53,299 nt of DNA from an uncultured Selenomonadales bacterium (GCA_946411735.1 CAMKFB010000008.1:1-53299); one strand, 5' to 3'. Numbered from the stretch's first letter, positions 15,800 through 24,576 are shown. Translations and numbers: made by a program. Notes: a model not told the origin generated them from the letters alone.

Positions 15800-17326
15800 T
15801 TGAAAAAAACTTGCACCACGATGTTGGTGACGAAGGGCGCCTCCGCCGACGGATCGGTTTTGGTGTCGCATTCGAACGACAGCCTGTTGAGCGATCCGTC
15901 GTTTGTTTTTGTGCCGGCGAAGGATCATCCGCGCGGAGCGGCTCGAAAGATATATCCGGCGGCGTTGGCGCTTGAGGAAATGCCCGCTCACAACTGTTTT
16001 TACACGCCGCGACTGGTCGATGGAGATCGAGCGGCGGGCTATGCGTTCGAGGGCAAGGCGCCGACGAAGCCGTTGGGCGAAATTCCCGAGGTTGAGCACA
16101 CGTACGCGTACATCGACAGCGATTACGGCGTGATGAATGAGCACGGGTTGATGCTCGGCGAGTGCACCAATCACAGCGGGCGCATTGATAAATTGCCGGC
16201 GGTCGGGAGCGCGGGGATTTTTTATGCGTCGGAGCTGGGTCGTATAGCGTTGGAGCGTTGTCGGACAGCGCGCGAGGCGATCCGATTGATGGGCGATTTG
16301 ATTGATCGGTACGGTTTATGGGGGACGGGCGAAACGATTTTGGTAGCCGATCGCGACGAGGGTTGGGTGTTTGAATATCAGATGACTGCAACGGGCGTCG
16401 GCGGATTGTGGATCGCGCAAAAGGTTCCCGACGGGGAATTTTTTGTGGCGGCGAATCAATTTCGTATTCGCTCGATCGAGCCGGACAATCCCGATCAGAT
16501 TTTCAATCCGATGTTGCCGGCTCAATTGAAGGAGCTCGGTTGGGCAGAGTATGACGAGCGCGGGCGCGTCGATTGGTTGAGATCGATAGCGGGCTCGGAG
16601 GAAATACATCCGTACTATTCGTTGCGACGGGTGTGGCGGGCGATGACGTTGGCAGCGCCGTCGAGCGCCTTGCCGTCGAAGGTCGAGAGCTGGTCGACGC
16701 GGGCATATCCGTTTTCGCTCAAGCCGGATCGACCATTGACGGTGCGCGATGTGATGAATTTGCATCGAGATTATTACGCGGGCACGCCGTTTGATATGAC
16801 GCGCGGTGACGGGGCGGGGCTGTTCGACTCGCCGTATCGATACGACAAAGTGAATCGGCAGCGTGCGATCACCGATCGGGAGATATCGTATGCGTGGATC
16901 ACGCAAGCGAACGAACGGTTGCCGCGTCCGCTGGCGTGGCTGTCGATGAACGCGCCGCTCGAGAGTGTGTTCGTGCCGCTGACGGTGTCGCCGATGCCGG
17001 CATATGAGCAGGTCGACAACGGTCGGTTTGACGGGTCGAAGATGTGGTGGGTGTCGGCGCAGGTGACGACGCTGACGCGCGGATATTTCAACAATCTGAT
17101 CGGCGACGTCCGCGCGGAGGCGGCTCGACTTGAGGCGCGCTCGGTCGAACTGATCGAACGGTCGAGCGGGTTATCGGCAGAGGAATTTTCGACGGCGCTG
17201 ATGAAAAACGCGGGGCTGATCAAAGAGGATTGGCGGCGGCTGTACGAGCGACTGTTGGCGAAGTCGATCAGCGCCGACGGTTTAAGGAGTGCCGACGGCA
17301 AGCCGGACGATGTCGAAACGTATTGA
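15800..17326 (+). CDS. C69-family dipeptidase (PepD-like)
   Basis: The protein has about 508 residues of the N-terminal-nucleophile peptidase family C69. The expected catalytic cysteine is Cys5 in KKTCTTMLV, followed by the family block KGASADGSVLVSHSNDS. No signal peptide is seen, as for cytosolic C69 dipeptidases, which cleave a broad range of dipeptides. I chose the TTG at 15800 because GGAGGGA lies six bases upstream and the nucleophile must be near the mature N-terminus; upstream in-frame starts lie inside the preceding gene. A PTS permease gene follows 14 bases later, which suggests breakdown of an imported peptide-sugar. Confidence 0.93.
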   Translation: MKKTCTTMLVTKGASADGSVLVSHSNDSLLSDPSFVFVPAKDHPRGAARKIYPAALALEEMPAHNCFYTPRLVDGDRAAGYAFEGKAPTKPLGEIPEVEHTYAYIDSDYGVMNEHGLMLGECTNHSGRIDKLPAVGSAGIFYASELGRIALERCRTAREAIRLMGDLIDRYGLWGTGETILVADRDEGWVFEYQMTATGVGGLWIAQKVPDGEFFVAANQFRIRSIEPDNPDQIFNPMLPAQLKELGWAEYDERGRVDWLRSIAGSEEIHPYYSLRRVWRAMTLAAPSSALPSKVESWSTRAYPFSLKPDRPLTVRDVMNLHRDYYAGTPFDMTRGDGAGLFDSPYRYDKVNRQRAITDREISYAWITQANERLPRPLAWLSMNAPLESVFVPLTVSPMPAYEQVDNGRFDGSKMWWVSAQVTTLTRGYFNNLIGDVRAEAARLEARSVELIERSSGLSAEEFSTALMKNAGLIKEDWRRLYERLLAKSISADGLRSADGKPDDVETY

Positions 17327-17340
17327 GAGTGATGGTGTGA

Positions 17341-18690
17341 ATGGAAAATAAAGAGCTCGCCGCAGCGATCGTCAAGACGGTCGAGGCGACGAACATTCAA
17401 AGCGCAACGAATTGCATGACGCGACTTCGGTTACATTTGGCGCGACGAGATCAGTCGATGCTTGACGGGTTGAAGGCGCTCGAGGGCGTACTCGGGCTCA
17501 ACATCGACGGCGACGAACTTCAAATAATTCTCGGACCGGGGCGCGCGACGAGTGTGACGAACGAGGTCAACGAGATTCTGTCGAAAGCTCCGCGCGGGTC
17601 GGTGAAAGCAGAGATCGGCGATGGCAAGGCGCTCCGAGCGGAATTGAAAGAACGAAACGCGACTCCCGTGAAGTTATTTTTCAAGAGGATCGCGAGTATT
17701 TTTTTGCCGCTGATCCCGGGCTTTATCGCGTGCGGACTGATCACGGGGAGCGTGGGGCTGGCGCTCAAAATCGATCCGACGCTTGCCGATCAATCGATGA
17801 TCAAGCTGCTGATGGTGGCGGGCAACACGGTCTTTTGGGGAATGAATTTGTTCGTGGGCTTCAACGCGGCGAAGGAATTTGGCGGGACGCCGATTCTCGG
17901 GGGGATATTGGCGGCTTTGTTGACGCATCCCGGGCTGAGCGACGTGACGCTCGCGGGAGCGGCATTGCTCCCGGGGCGCGGCGGCGTGATCTCGGTGATA
18001 TTGGTGGCGGGCTTCGGCGCATTCGTCGAGAAAAAATTGCGCTCGATCGTGCCGGAGATGTTTGACCTATTCCTGACGCCGCTGTTGACATTCTTGACGG
18101 CGGGCGCGGCGGCGATCTTCGTCCTGCAACCGCTCGGTGGAATGATCTCCGAGACGATCGGGAGCGCGGCGACGGGCGCGATCCAATCGGGCGGAGCGGC
18201 GGTCGGCGCAATCTTGGCGGGTTTCTGGCTGCCGCTGGTGATGATGGGCGTGCACCAAGCGATGACGCCGATTCACGTCGACCTGATCGCGCAATACGGC
18301 GTGACGATTTTGCTGCCGATATTGGCGATGGCAGGCGCGGGGCAAGTGGGAGCGTCGTTGGCGGTGTATTTGAAGACGAAAAACCGATTCCTCAAAAAGA
18401 CGATCGCGTCGGCGCTGCCCGTCGGGATGATGGGCGTGGGCGAGCCGCTGATATTCGGCGTGACGCTGCCACTCGGCAAGCCGTTCGTGTGCGCGTGTAT
18501 AGGAGGAGCGGTCGGCGGCGCGGTGGAGGCGGCTTCGACGGTCGGCGCGGCGACGCTGGGGATATCGGGGCTGCCGCTGGCGGCGGCGACGAACAACATC
18601 CCGATGTACTTCGCGGGTCTATTGACGGCGTATGCGGCAGGGTTCATAGCGACGTGGCTGATCGGTTTCGACGATCCGATCGAACAATAA
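17341..18690 (+). CDS. PTS EIIBC permease, MurP/sucrose-type (glucose superfamily)
   Basis: This 449-residue phosphotransferase permease has an N-terminal IIB domain whose phosphorylated cysteine is Cys25 in SATNCMTRLRL. An IIC domain of about ten hydrophobic segments starts near residue 105. MMGVHQAMTPIHVDL and GVGEPLIFGVTLPL are characteristic of the MurP and sucrose branches. It imports and phosphorylates a sugar using phosphate from EI, HPr and an external EIIA, since no IIA domain is present. MurP, for N-acetylmuramic acid, is favoured because a dipeptidase precedes it, but no murQ etherase is in the window, so the substrate is open. A strong terminator follows. Confidence 0.9.
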   Translation: MENKELAAAIVKTVEATNIQSATNCMTRLRLHLARRDQSMLDGLKALEGVLGLNIDGDELQIILGPGRATSVTNEVNEILSKAPRGSVKAEIGDGKALRAELKERNATPVKLFFKRIASIFLPLIPGFIACGLITGSVGLALKIDPTLADQSMIKLLMVAGNTVFWGMNLFVGFNAAKEFGGTPILGGILAALLTHPGLSDVTLAGAALLPGRGGVISVILVAGFGAFVEKKLRSIVPEMFDLFLTPLLTFLTAGAAAIFVLQPLGGMISETIGSAATGAIQSGGAAVGAILAGFWLPLVMMGVHQAMTPIHVDLIAQYGVTILLPILAMAGAGQVGASLAVYLKTKNRFLKKTIASALPVGMMGVGEPLIFGVTLPLGKPFVCACIGGAVGGAVEAASTVGAATLGISGLPLAAATNNIPMYFAGLLTAYAAGFIATWLIGFDDPIEQ

Positions 18691-18695
18691 AAAAC

Positions 18696-18722
18696 GGCTC
18701 CTTTATCAGGAGCCAATTTTTT
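18696..18722 (+). terminator. Intrinsic terminator after the PTS permease gene
   Basis: The perfect seven-base stem GGCTCCT / AGGAGCC with loop TTATC is followed by AATTTTTT. The T run merges into the arm of the dispersed repeat family. Confidence 0.92.
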
Positions 18723-18960
18723 ATCCCATCCGCCGGCAAAAAAGGCGCCGTCGACGCGGACTGTCGCCGAAGGACGGGTGCCGCCGACGCGGGTTGACGT
18801 CGAAGGACGGGTGCCGCCGACGCGGGCTGACGCTGAAGGACGGGCGCCGCCGACGCGGGTGGGAACCTCGTACTCTGTCGGGCGCCTACCGTTATGGGTG
18901 GGAGCGTCGGTGGCGCCCATATATATACTTTTCAGCAGGCGGGAGAAATAAATTATTTTT
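18715..18960. repeat. Dispersed repeat element: inverted arms enclosing a minisatellite
   Basis: The left arm (18715-18737, core TTTTTTATCCCATCCGCC) and the inverted right arm (18935-18960, GGCGGGAGAAATAAATTATT) bracket about 200 bases with no gene. The interior is the 33-base tandem array plus a unique tail ending in TATATATAC. The right arm contains the TAA stop of the malic enzyme gene. The arrangement parallels 10990-11068 and 52851 onward. Confidence 0.7.
18745..18861. repeat. 33-base tandem repeat, about 3.5 copies
   Basis: Copies at 18745-18777, 18778-18810, 18811-18843 and a partial one at 18844-18861 share GCCGCCGACGCGG and end in GAAGGACGG. They differ at a few positions. No ribosome site or convincing gene uses them. 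There are no spacers, so this is not CRISPR. Confidence 0.9.
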
Positions 18961-20188
18961 GTTCGAGAAGCTGACGAGTATGCTCCGCCACCTGCTTGGG
19001 CGTAATATCCTTTCGACGCGCCACGCCCGACTCGATCGCCGCGCGCGCCACTGCCGCCGCCACTTGAGGCGCCACTCTTTTATCGAACGGCGTGGTAATC
19101 ACGTGCTCTTCGTCGAGCTCATCTTCGCTGATCAGAGATGCGATCGCATATGCCGCCGCGATCTTCATCTCCTCGTTGACATCCGTCGCGCGAACGTCGA
19201 GCGCCCCGCGGAAGATACCCGGGAACGCCAACAGATTGTTGACCTGATTCGGGAAGTCCGATCGACCCGTGCAGACCACGCGAGCGCCCGCCTTGCGAGC
19301 GAGATCGGGCATGATCTCCGGCGTCGGATTCGCCATCGCCATGATGATCGGCTGCGGCTTCATCTTCTTGACCATTTCCTCCGTCATCAGCCCCGCCTTC
19401 GACACGCCGATGAATACGTCCGCATCGTGAATGATGTCGGTGAGTTGCCCCTGCTCCTTCTTGTCGTTGGTAATGGCGGCAATCTGATCCTTGTACGGAT
19501 TCATTCCCTTCGGTCGACCCGCGTAGATCGCGCCCGTCGAGTCGCAAAGAATTATATCCTTCGCGCCCATGCGCTGGAGGAGTTTCGTGATCGCCATGCC
19601 CGCCGCGCCCGCGCCGTTGACGACCACTTTGATCTCGTCGAATTTCTTGTTGACGAGCTTGAGCGCATTGATCAGCGCCGCCGACACCACAATCGCCGTG
19701 CCGTGCTGATCGTCGTGGAAAACGGGAATGTCGACGGATTCCTTCAACGCGCTCTCGATGTCAAAGCACTCCGGCGCCTTGATATCCTCGAGATTGATCC
19801 CGCCGAATGAGGGCGCCATCAGTTGGATCGTGTGAACGATCTCGTCGACGCTCTGACTGTTGAGGCAAATCGGAATCGCATCGACGCCCGCGAAGCCCTT
19901 GAACAAAATCGACTTGCCTTCCATCACCGGCAGCCCCGCGCCCGCGCCGATATTGCCGAGCCCGAGCACCGCCGTGCCGTTGGTGACGACCGCGACCAGG
20001 TTGCCGCGATTGGTATAGTCGTAAATTTTATCGAAATCCTTCTCGATCTCCAGACACGGAGCCGCCACGCCAGGGGTGTAGGCCAACACAAGGTCGTCGC
20101 CGCTCTCGAGCGGAACCTTGCTGACGGTCGCCAGCTTACCTTGATATTTTCTATGCAGTTCGAGCGCGCGCTCGTAAACATTAGCCAT
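18953..20188 (-). CDS. NAD-type malic enzyme (malate dehydrogenase, oxaloacetate-decarboxylating)
   Basis: This 411-residue enzyme converts malate to pyruvate plus CO2. It has the small prokaryotic malic-enzyme layout: N-terminal domain with [11 protein letters not shown] and [24 protein letters not shown], metal site [12 protein letters not shown], then an NAD-binding domain with [12 protein letters not shown]. No C-terminal phosphotransacetylase-like extension is present. The ATG at 20188 has GGGAG upstream. It stands alone on the minus strand; its stop codon lies in a dispersed repeat arm. In a succinate- or propionate-forming anaerobe it would link C4 acids to pyruvate. Confidence 0.97.
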   Translation of the reverse strand: MANVYERALELHRKYQGKLATVSKVPLESGDDLVLAYTPGVAAPCLEIEKDFDKIYDYTNRGNLVAVVTNGTAVLGLGNIGAGAGLPVMEGKSILFKGFAGVDAIPICLNSQSVDEIVHTIQLMAPSFGGINLEDIKAPECFDIESALKESVDIPVFHDDQHGTAIVVSAALINALKLVNKKFDEIKVVVNGAGAAGMAITKLLQRMGAKDIILCDSTGAIYAGRPKGMNPYKDQIAAITNDKKEQGQLTDIIHDADVFIGVSKAGLMTEEMVKKMKPQPIIMAMANPTPEIMPDLARKAGARVVCTGRSDFPNQVNNLLAFPGIFRGALDVRATDVNEEMKIAAAYAIASLISEDELDEEHVITTPFDKRVAPQVAAAVARAAIESGVARRKDITPKQVAEHTRQLLEQK

Positions 20189-20316
20189 TCGATTACTCCC
20201 TTTCCAATTGGTGTTTGACAGGAATTTATGTTAATCATTCGGCGGCGGAGTGTCAAGGCGCTCAAAAAGAATACACGCCCGAGATTAAATCAAAGTTAGA
20301 CTTTCGTTAAAAATGC

Positions 20317-20347
20317 GTTAAGTGTTACGAGAGCGCTTAACTTTTTT
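20317..20347 (+). promoter_or_regulatory. Inverted repeat with T run upstream of the small gene
   Basis: GTTAAGTG (20317-20324) and CGCTTAAC (20334-20341) can pair with one G-T pair and are followed by TTTTTT. It lies in the 225-base gap between the divergent malic enzyme gene and the small gene at 20414. It could be an operator or an attenuator-like terminator. Confidence 0.4.
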
Positions 20348-20413
20348 CATACTCGATCGATAAACATTAATAATGAGGTGTGGTTGTCTAATTTAAGAGG
20401 AGCGTGTTAACAG

Positions 20414-20662
20414 ATGAAAGTAGTCATCACCAAAAGCAACGACAGCTTGAATTTCTACATGATTTTCAAGAAGATGAAGCTGTACTTATTCTCGCAACAG
20501 TTCACGAAGGGCGTCTACGAGTATTTCAAGAACGGGCGATCGGAGAATGAGATACGGTCGTTCAAAAATTGGGGGAAGAACCCGCGCTTGGATAAGACGT
20601 TGTCGAAAATCCCGATGTACAAAAAATTTGCGTTGAAGGAAGCGGAGCTCGAATACGCTTGA
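20414..20662 (+). CDS. Small basic protein of unknown function
   Basis: I do not recognise this 82-residue protein. It is basic and rich in Lys, Phe and Tyr, with an apparent beta start (MKVVITKSNDSLNFYMIF) and helical remainder (FTKGVYEYFKNGRSENEIRSF). The regular composition, GAGGAG upstream, an isolated intergenic placement and a strong terminator after it support a real gene. Codon use is more AT-rich at the 5' end than in its neighbours. It might be a small nucleic-acid-binding or regulatory protein, but nothing in the sequence proves this. Confidence 0.75.
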   Translation: MKVVITKSNDSLNFYMIFKKMKLYLFSQQFTKGVYEYFKNGRSENEIRSFKNWGKNPRLDKTLSKIPMYKKFALKEAELEYA

Positions 20663-20680
20663 GCGATTGACAGTCGGAAT

Positions 20681-20724
20681 AAAAAAAGGCGGACGCGCCG
20701 CGCGGATGCGGAGCGTCCGTTTTT
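20681..20724. terminator. Bidirectional terminator between the small gene and trmD
   Basis: CGGACGC (20690-20696) pairs with GCGTCCG (20713-20719), with additional G-C pairing inside. It is flanked by an A run (20681-20687) and a T run (20720-20724), so it serves both converging transcripts. Confidence 0.85.
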
Positions 20725-20737
20725 CGTTCCCCAAAAT

Positions 20738-21391
20738 TTATCGGTTGAGCGAAGGACGATGCGCCCGACGCCATTTTGCGATCTCGGCGTGATTGCCGTT
20801 GAGCAAAACCTCCGGTACGAGCCGTCCCTCGAAATCGCGCGGTCGAGTATATTGCGGATAACCCGACTCCGCGTCGTAAAACGAGTCCGTCCGCGCGGAT
20901 TCCTCCGACCCCAAAACGCCCGGCAACATCCGCGCGACCGCGTCGATCACGACCATCGCCGGCAACTCCCCGCCCGTCAATACGTACTCGCCGATCGAGA
21001 GCGCCTCATCCGCCAACTCGTATATCCGCGCGTCGAAGCCCTCGTAATGCCCGCAGATGATGATCAGCTGATCGAACAACGCCAACTGTTTCGCCTTCGA
21101 TTGATTGAAGAGCGCGCCGATAGGGTCCATTATCAGCACCCGCCGACGCTCCGGCTCGAGCGACGTTTCGAGTACCGATCGAACCGCGCGGAACATTGGC
21201 TCGGGCTTGAGAACCATGCCTGCGCCGCCTCCGAACGGCGAGTCATCGACCTGCTTGTGCTTATCGAACGCGAAATCCCGCAATTGGATCAGATTGATCT
21301 CGAGAAGATTTCGATCGCGCGCGCGTTTGATGATGCTGTCCTCGAGCGGCGCAAACATATTCGGAAATAATGTGATCACATCGATGCGCAT
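20738..21391 (-). CDS. trmD: tRNA (guanine37-N1)-methyltransferase TrmD
   Basis: This 217-residue SPOUT-class enzyme methylates G37 next to the anticodon and prevents frameshifting. It opens MRIDVITLFPNMF and keeps DDSPFGGGAGMV, IICGHYEGFDAR and the trefoil-knot block YVLTGGELPAMVVIDAVAR. The protein stops soon after NGNHAEIAKWRR, about 25 residues earlier than common TrmD proteins, so the C-terminal helix is short. The catalytic core is complete. It is the last gene of the ffh-rpsP-khpA-ylqD-rimM-trmD run and abuts rimM. Confidence 0.97.
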   Translation of the reverse strand: MRIDVITLFPNMFAPLEDSIIKRARDRNLLEINLIQLRDFAFDKHKQVDDSPFGGGAGMVLKPEPMFRAVRSVLETSLEPERRRVLIMDPIGALFNQSKAKQLALFDQLIIICGHYEGFDARIYELADEALSIGEYVLTGGELPAMVVIDAVARMLPGVLGSEESARTDSFYDAESGYPQYTRPRDFEGRLVPEVLLNGNHAEIAKWRRAHRPSLNR

Positions 21392-21901
21392 CTAAATCGC
21401 CTCGAGCATTTTCGGATCGATAACGAGCGAACCGCCGTTGATATCAATTTTTTTGACAACCGCCTTGAGCGCGGGGATCAAAATCTCCCGCCCCGCGCCA
21501 TCGACCACAACGAACACATCATTGCTGCCGGTCTTGAGCACGTTTTTAACGGCACCGATTTTTGTACCGTCGAGATCGTGCACGTCAAGCCCGATGATGT
21601 CAAAGGCGTAAAATTCGCCGTCGGCAAGCGGCGCCGCGTCCTTCCGATCGACCGTCAAGAGCTTATTGGTGAGGCTCCGCGCGGAGTCTCGATCGTTGAC
21701 GCCCTCGAAACTGATCACCAAGCCTGCGCCGACCGCCTTGACGTAATCGATCCGAAAAATCCGCTCGTCGATGAACACTTCCTCCAGACCGTCAAAACGA
21801 TCCGCAAAGTCCGTCAGCGGAACCAATTTCATCTCCCCGCTCAAGCCGCGCGGCGCCCCCAACCGTCCGATTATAATTCTGTCGATGCTTTTTGATTCCA
21901 A
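21392..21901 (-). CDS. rimM: Ribosome maturation factor RimM
   Basis: The protein has about 169 residues. The N-terminal RimM barrel starts IDRIIIGRLGAPRGLSGEMKLVPLTDF, and the C-terminal PRC-barrel has FYAFDIIGLDVHD and PALKAVVKKID. RimM binds S19 and helps 30S head assembly. I chose the TTG at 21901, eight bases after AAAGG, which gives the usual length. Longer in-frame reading would translate a dispersed repeat arm and part of ylqD. It is followed directly by trmD with no gap, the standard pairing. Confidence 0.94.
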   Translation of the reverse strand: MESKSIDRIIIGRLGAPRGLSGEMKLVPLTDFADRFDGLEEVFIDERIFRIDYVKAVGAGLVISFEGVNDRDSARSLTNKLLTVDRKDAAPLADGEFYAFDIIGLDVHDLDGTKIGAVKNVLKTGSNDVFVVVDGAGREILIPALKAVVKKIDINGGSLVIDPKMLEAI

Positions 21902-21917
21902 AGATGAAACCTTTGAA

Positions 21918-21944
21918 GGGCGGGCGGGCGGGATAAATTTCTTA
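21918..21944 (-). repeat. Dispersed repeat arm between ylqD and rimM
   Basis: Read on the minus strand, the ylqD stop TAA leads straight into AAATTTATCCCGCCCGCCC. It matches the arms at 10990 and 27704. Only one arm is present in this 40-base gap. Confidence 0.7.
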
Positions 21945-22346
21945 GCTGCGGATTGCAATGATCTTGTCATCCTCGACGAGCACTTCAACATTCATGATCT
22001 CGCGCATGTCGGAGCCGATCTCGAGCTCAACTTCGCGCTGCAGCGTCCCTTGAATGATCTCCGCACCGAGCGCCAGCTTCTCAAGATGCTCTTTACGCGC
22101 TTGCGCCTCCGCCAAGAAATTTTGCCGCTTGCCGATCTCCTGCCCGAAATACCGACGGATCGACGCCTGCTTCTGCGGCGTATCGCCCTGCTCCTTCATT
22201 GCCCGATCCTGATCCGATTCGATCTGCTGAATTTCGCGCTCCGCTTGAGCGATGTTGCGATTGAGATCATCGAGCATCCGCGTTTTGAGTTTTTCCGTCA
22301 GCTTCGCTTTGATTGTGACCGGCACTTGCACCATTACGCTGTCCAT
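21942..22346 (-). CDS. ylqD: YlqD family protein
   Basis: This protein of about 134 residues matches the YlqD family by content and by its fixed place between khpA and rimM in Firmicutes. It opens with a short beta segment (VMVQVPVTIKAKLTEKLK), has a long charged helix of about 70 residues rich in Gln, Glu and Arg, and ends in a small beta part (IMNVEVLVEDDKIIAI). GGGAGG is seven bases before the ATG at 22346. Function is not established; its neighbours suggest ribosome or RNA work. An attenuator-like hairpin lies between khpA and this gene. Confidence 0.85.
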   Translation of the reverse strand: MDSVMVQVPVTIKAKLTEKLKTRMLDDLNRNIAQAEREIQQIESDQDRAMKEQGDTPQKQASIRRYFGQEIGKRQNFLAEAQARKEHLEKLALGAEIIQGTLQREVELEIGSDMREIMNVEVLVEDDKIIAIRS

Positions 22347-22371
22347 TTTTCTTCCTCCCGTTGTCGAAAAC

Positions 22372-22404
22372 AAAAAAGGCGGCAGGCTTACCGCGCCCCG
22401 CCGC
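22372..22404 (-). terminator. Terminator-like hairpin between khpA and ylqD
   Basis: On the minus strand GCGGCGGG and CCTGCCGCC form an imperfect G-C stem followed by TTTTTT (complement of 22372-22377). Inside a conserved gene run, this may lower expression of ylqD-rimM-trmD relative to ffh-rpsP. Confidence 0.7.
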
Positions 22405-22422
22405 TCCATTTTATGTGATCTC

Positions 22423-22650
22423 TTATTCGATATCGACCGAATATCTCTGATTCTCGCGTGTGGCAGCGGCCTTGACGATGACGCGGATTGCCTTGGCGAT
22501 GCGTCCCTGCTTGCCGATGACTCTGCCCATATCATCCGGCGCAACGTGGAGCTTGATCACGGTCCGATCTTCCTCCTCGACCTCTTGCACCTCGACCGCG
22601 TCCGGATTCGAGACTAATGCTGATGCCATTACTTTAACCAGTTCTTTCAT
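22423..22650 (-). CDS. khpA: KH-domain RNA-binding protein KhpA (YlqC)
   Basis: This 75-residue protein is a single KH domain with the RNA-binding loop Ile45-Gly-Lys-Gln-Gly49 in DDMGRVIGKQGRIAK. It opens MKELVKVMASALVSNPDAVEV, typical of KhpA. KhpA pairs with KhpB to bind many RNAs and affects cell division and elongation in streptococci. It lies after rpsP and before ylqD as in most Firmicutes. Its length is normal and the ATG is preceded by a purine-rich ribosome site. Confidence 0.95.
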   Translation of the reverse strand: MKELVKVMASALVSNPDAVEVQEVEEEDRTVIKLHVAPDDMGRVIGKQGRIAKAIRVIVKAAATRENQRYSVDIE

Positions 22651-22681
22651 CGAAATCGTCCTCTTTTCAAGTGAATGTCAG

Positions 22682-22954
22682 TTACTTCGCAGTTTTTGCA
22701 GCTTCGATCTTTGCCATAATTCCCTTCTTGGTGAGAAGCGAACGAACGGTATCAGTGGGCTGCGCGCCCTTTTTAATCCAGTCAATGACTTTGTCCTCAT
22801 CGACATTGACGACCGCCGGCTCCTGCAAAGGATCGTAATTGCCGAGAATCTCGATGAAACGACCGTCGCGCGGGGAGCGGCTGTCCGCCGCCACGATACG
22901 ATAGAACGGTTTCTTCTTCGAGCCGAACCGACTAAGTCTGAGCTTTACCATCAT
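22682..22954 (-). CDS. rpsP: 30S ribosomal protein S16
   Basis: The protein has about 90 residues and the S16 signature [24 protein letters not shown] at the start, then [13 protein letters not shown]16 is an early 30S assembly protein in the 5' domain of 16S rRNA. AAAGGTGG precedes the ATG at 22954; the next codon is also ATG. Upstream in-frame ATG at 22969 lies before the ribosome site and is rejected. It follows ffh by 21 bases. Confidence 0.98.
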   Translation of the reverse strand: MMVKLRLSRFGSKKKPFYRIVAADSRSPRDGRFIEILGNYDPLQEPAVVNVDEDKVIDWIKKGAQPTDTVRSLLTKKGIMAKIEAAKTAK

Positions 22955-22975
22955 TTCACCACCTTTCAATGCGAC

Positions 22976-24382
22976 TCATCGACGGAAAGGAAACCCGCCG
23001 AAACTGCTCAACAAATCTCCGAGATTGGGGAGCTTGGATTTACCCTTGCCCTTCTTGCCTTTTTTTGACGGCGCGGATTGTTGTGTTTTGAGCTTGCGCA
23101 TCATTTTTTTCATCTCGCCGAACTGTTTCAGAAGGCGATTGACATCCTGCACCTTGGTGCCGGAACCCGCCGCGATCCGCTTGCGCCGTTTGGCGTCGAT
23201 GATGCTGACGTCGGCGCGCTCCTTCGGCGTCATCGATAAGATGATCGCCTCCATATGCTTGACTTCTTTGCCGTCGAGATCGATATCGGCGCCTCCGAGC
23301 TTCTTCTTCAGACTGCCAAGCCCGGGGATCATTCCGAGTATATCATTGAGCGAGCCGAGCTTTTTGACTTGCTGCAGTTGCTCAAGGAAGTCGGCGAGCG
23401 TGAACTCGTCGGCTTTGATTTTCTTGACCATCTTTTCGGCGGTCTTGGCATCGATCGTTGATTGCGCCTTCTCAATCAGGCTGAGCACATCGCCCATGCC
23501 GAGTATCCTCGACGCCATTCGATCGGGATGAAACACCTCGAGCGGCTCGATCTTTTCGCCCATGCCGACGAATTTGATCGGACAACCCGTCGCCGCCTTG
23601 ACCGACAAAGCCGATCCGCCGCGCGCGTCGCCATCGAGTTTCGTCAACACGATCCCGCTGATCTCGAGCGCCTCATGGAAGGTCTGCGCGACATTTACCG
23701 CTTCCTGACCGACCATCGCATCAATCACCAACAGAATTTCGTGCGGCTTGACGGTTGCTTTTATATCTTTGAGTTCCTGCATCAACTTCTCGTCGATTTG
23801 CAGGCGCCCCGCCGTGTCGATGATCACGACATCCTTCGCGTGAGAGTTTGCGTACTCGAGCGAGTCCGCCGATATCTTGACGGCGTCTTGAATGTCTTCT
23901 GTAAAGACCGGCACGTCGATTTTCTTGCCTATGACCTGCAGCTGTTTGATCGCCGCCGGTCGATAGATGTCCGCCGCCACCAGCACGGGCTTTTTACCCT
24001 GCTTGCGCATCGACAGCGCCAATTTCCCCGCCGAAGTCGTTTTGCCGGAGCCCTGCAGCCCCGCCATCACGATCACCGTCGGCGGATGCGGCGAGATGTT
24101 CAGCCGACTTTCCTTGCCGCCCATCAGTTCCGTCAATTCTTCGTTGACGACTTTGATGACCGCCTGGGCGGGCGTGAGCGTGTTGAGTATTTCGGAGCCG
24201 ACCGCGCGTGCTTTGACGTTTTTCTCGAACTGCCGAACGATCTTGTAGTTGACGTCCGCCGACAACAACGCCATGCGCACGTCGCGCATCGCCTTGTTGA
24301 TGTCGTCCTCTGTGAGCTTGCCGCGGCTTCGAAGTTTCTTGAAAGCGTCCTGCAGATTTTGTGTCAGACTCTCAAAAATCAT
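22976..24382 (-). CDS. ffh: Signal recognition particle protein Ffh
   Basis: This 468-residue SRP54 GTPase targets membrane proteins with 4.5S RNA and FtsY. An N-domain helical bundle opens MIFESLTQNLQDAFKKL. The G domain has GLQGSGKTTSAGKL, DTAGR and TKLDGDARGG. The methionine-rich M domain near the C-terminus includes LGMIPGLGSLKKK and SMTPKERADVSIIDAKRRKRIAAGSGT. The C-terminal end is Lys and Gly rich. It heads the protein-coding run leading to trmD and lies downstream of two tRNA genes. No ylxM is seen upstream. Confidence 0.98.
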   Translation of the reverse strand: MIFESLTQNLQDAFKKLRSRGKLTEDDINKAMRDVRMALLSADVNYKIVRQFEKNVKARAVGSEILNTLTPAQAVIKVVNEELTELMGGKESRLNISPHPPTVIVMAGLQGSGKTTSAGKLALSMRKQGKKPVLVAADIYRPAAIKQLQVIGKKIDVPVFTEDIQDAVKISADSLEYANSHAKDVVIIDTAGRLQIDEKLMQELKDIKATVKPHEILLVIDAMVGQEAVNVAQTFHEALEISGIVLTKLDGDARGGSALSVKAATGCPIKFVGMGEKIEPLEVFHPDRMASRILGMGDVLSLIEKAQSTIDAKTAEKMVKKIKADEFTLADFLEQLQQVKKLGSLNDILGMIPGLGSLKKKLGGADIDLDGKEVKHMEAIILSMTPKERADVSIIDAKRRKRIAAGSGTKVQDVNRLLKQFGEMKKMMRKLKTQQSAPSKKGKKGKGKSKLPNLGDLLSSFGGFPFRR

Positions 24383-24465
24383 GGAACATTCCCTATCAAA
24401 AGAATAGCACCGCTCGACGGCAGTGCATCAAACATCTATATCAATCTTGACGAATATCTTTCGCT

Positions 24466-24539
24466 TGGAGGCGACACCCGGAATCGGACCGGGGATAGAG
24501 GTTTTGCAGACCTCGGCCTTACCACTTGGCTATGTCGCC
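24466..24539 (-). tRNA. tRNA-Cys (anticodon GCA)
   Basis: A 74-base cloverleaf with encoded CCA. The acceptor GGCGACA pairs with TGTCGCC, the discriminator is T (U), and the anticodon arm GAGGT-CTGCAAA-ACCTC gives GCA. The T arm is CCCGG-TCCGATT-CCGGG. It lies 37 bases from tRNA-Asp. Confidence 0.97.
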
Positions 24540-24576
24540 GACTGCAAACTTATTGGTCCGTCGCTTCTAAAGCGAC

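Noticed and set aside
18745-18861. CRISPR-like array
   Set aside because: The units are directly adjacent with no spacers, and no cas genes are nearby. The same applies to the array at 52990-53299.
20189-20413. Riboswitch or small RNA upstream of the small gene
   Set aside because: Only a short inverted repeat with a T run is visible. I see no conserved riboswitch core.
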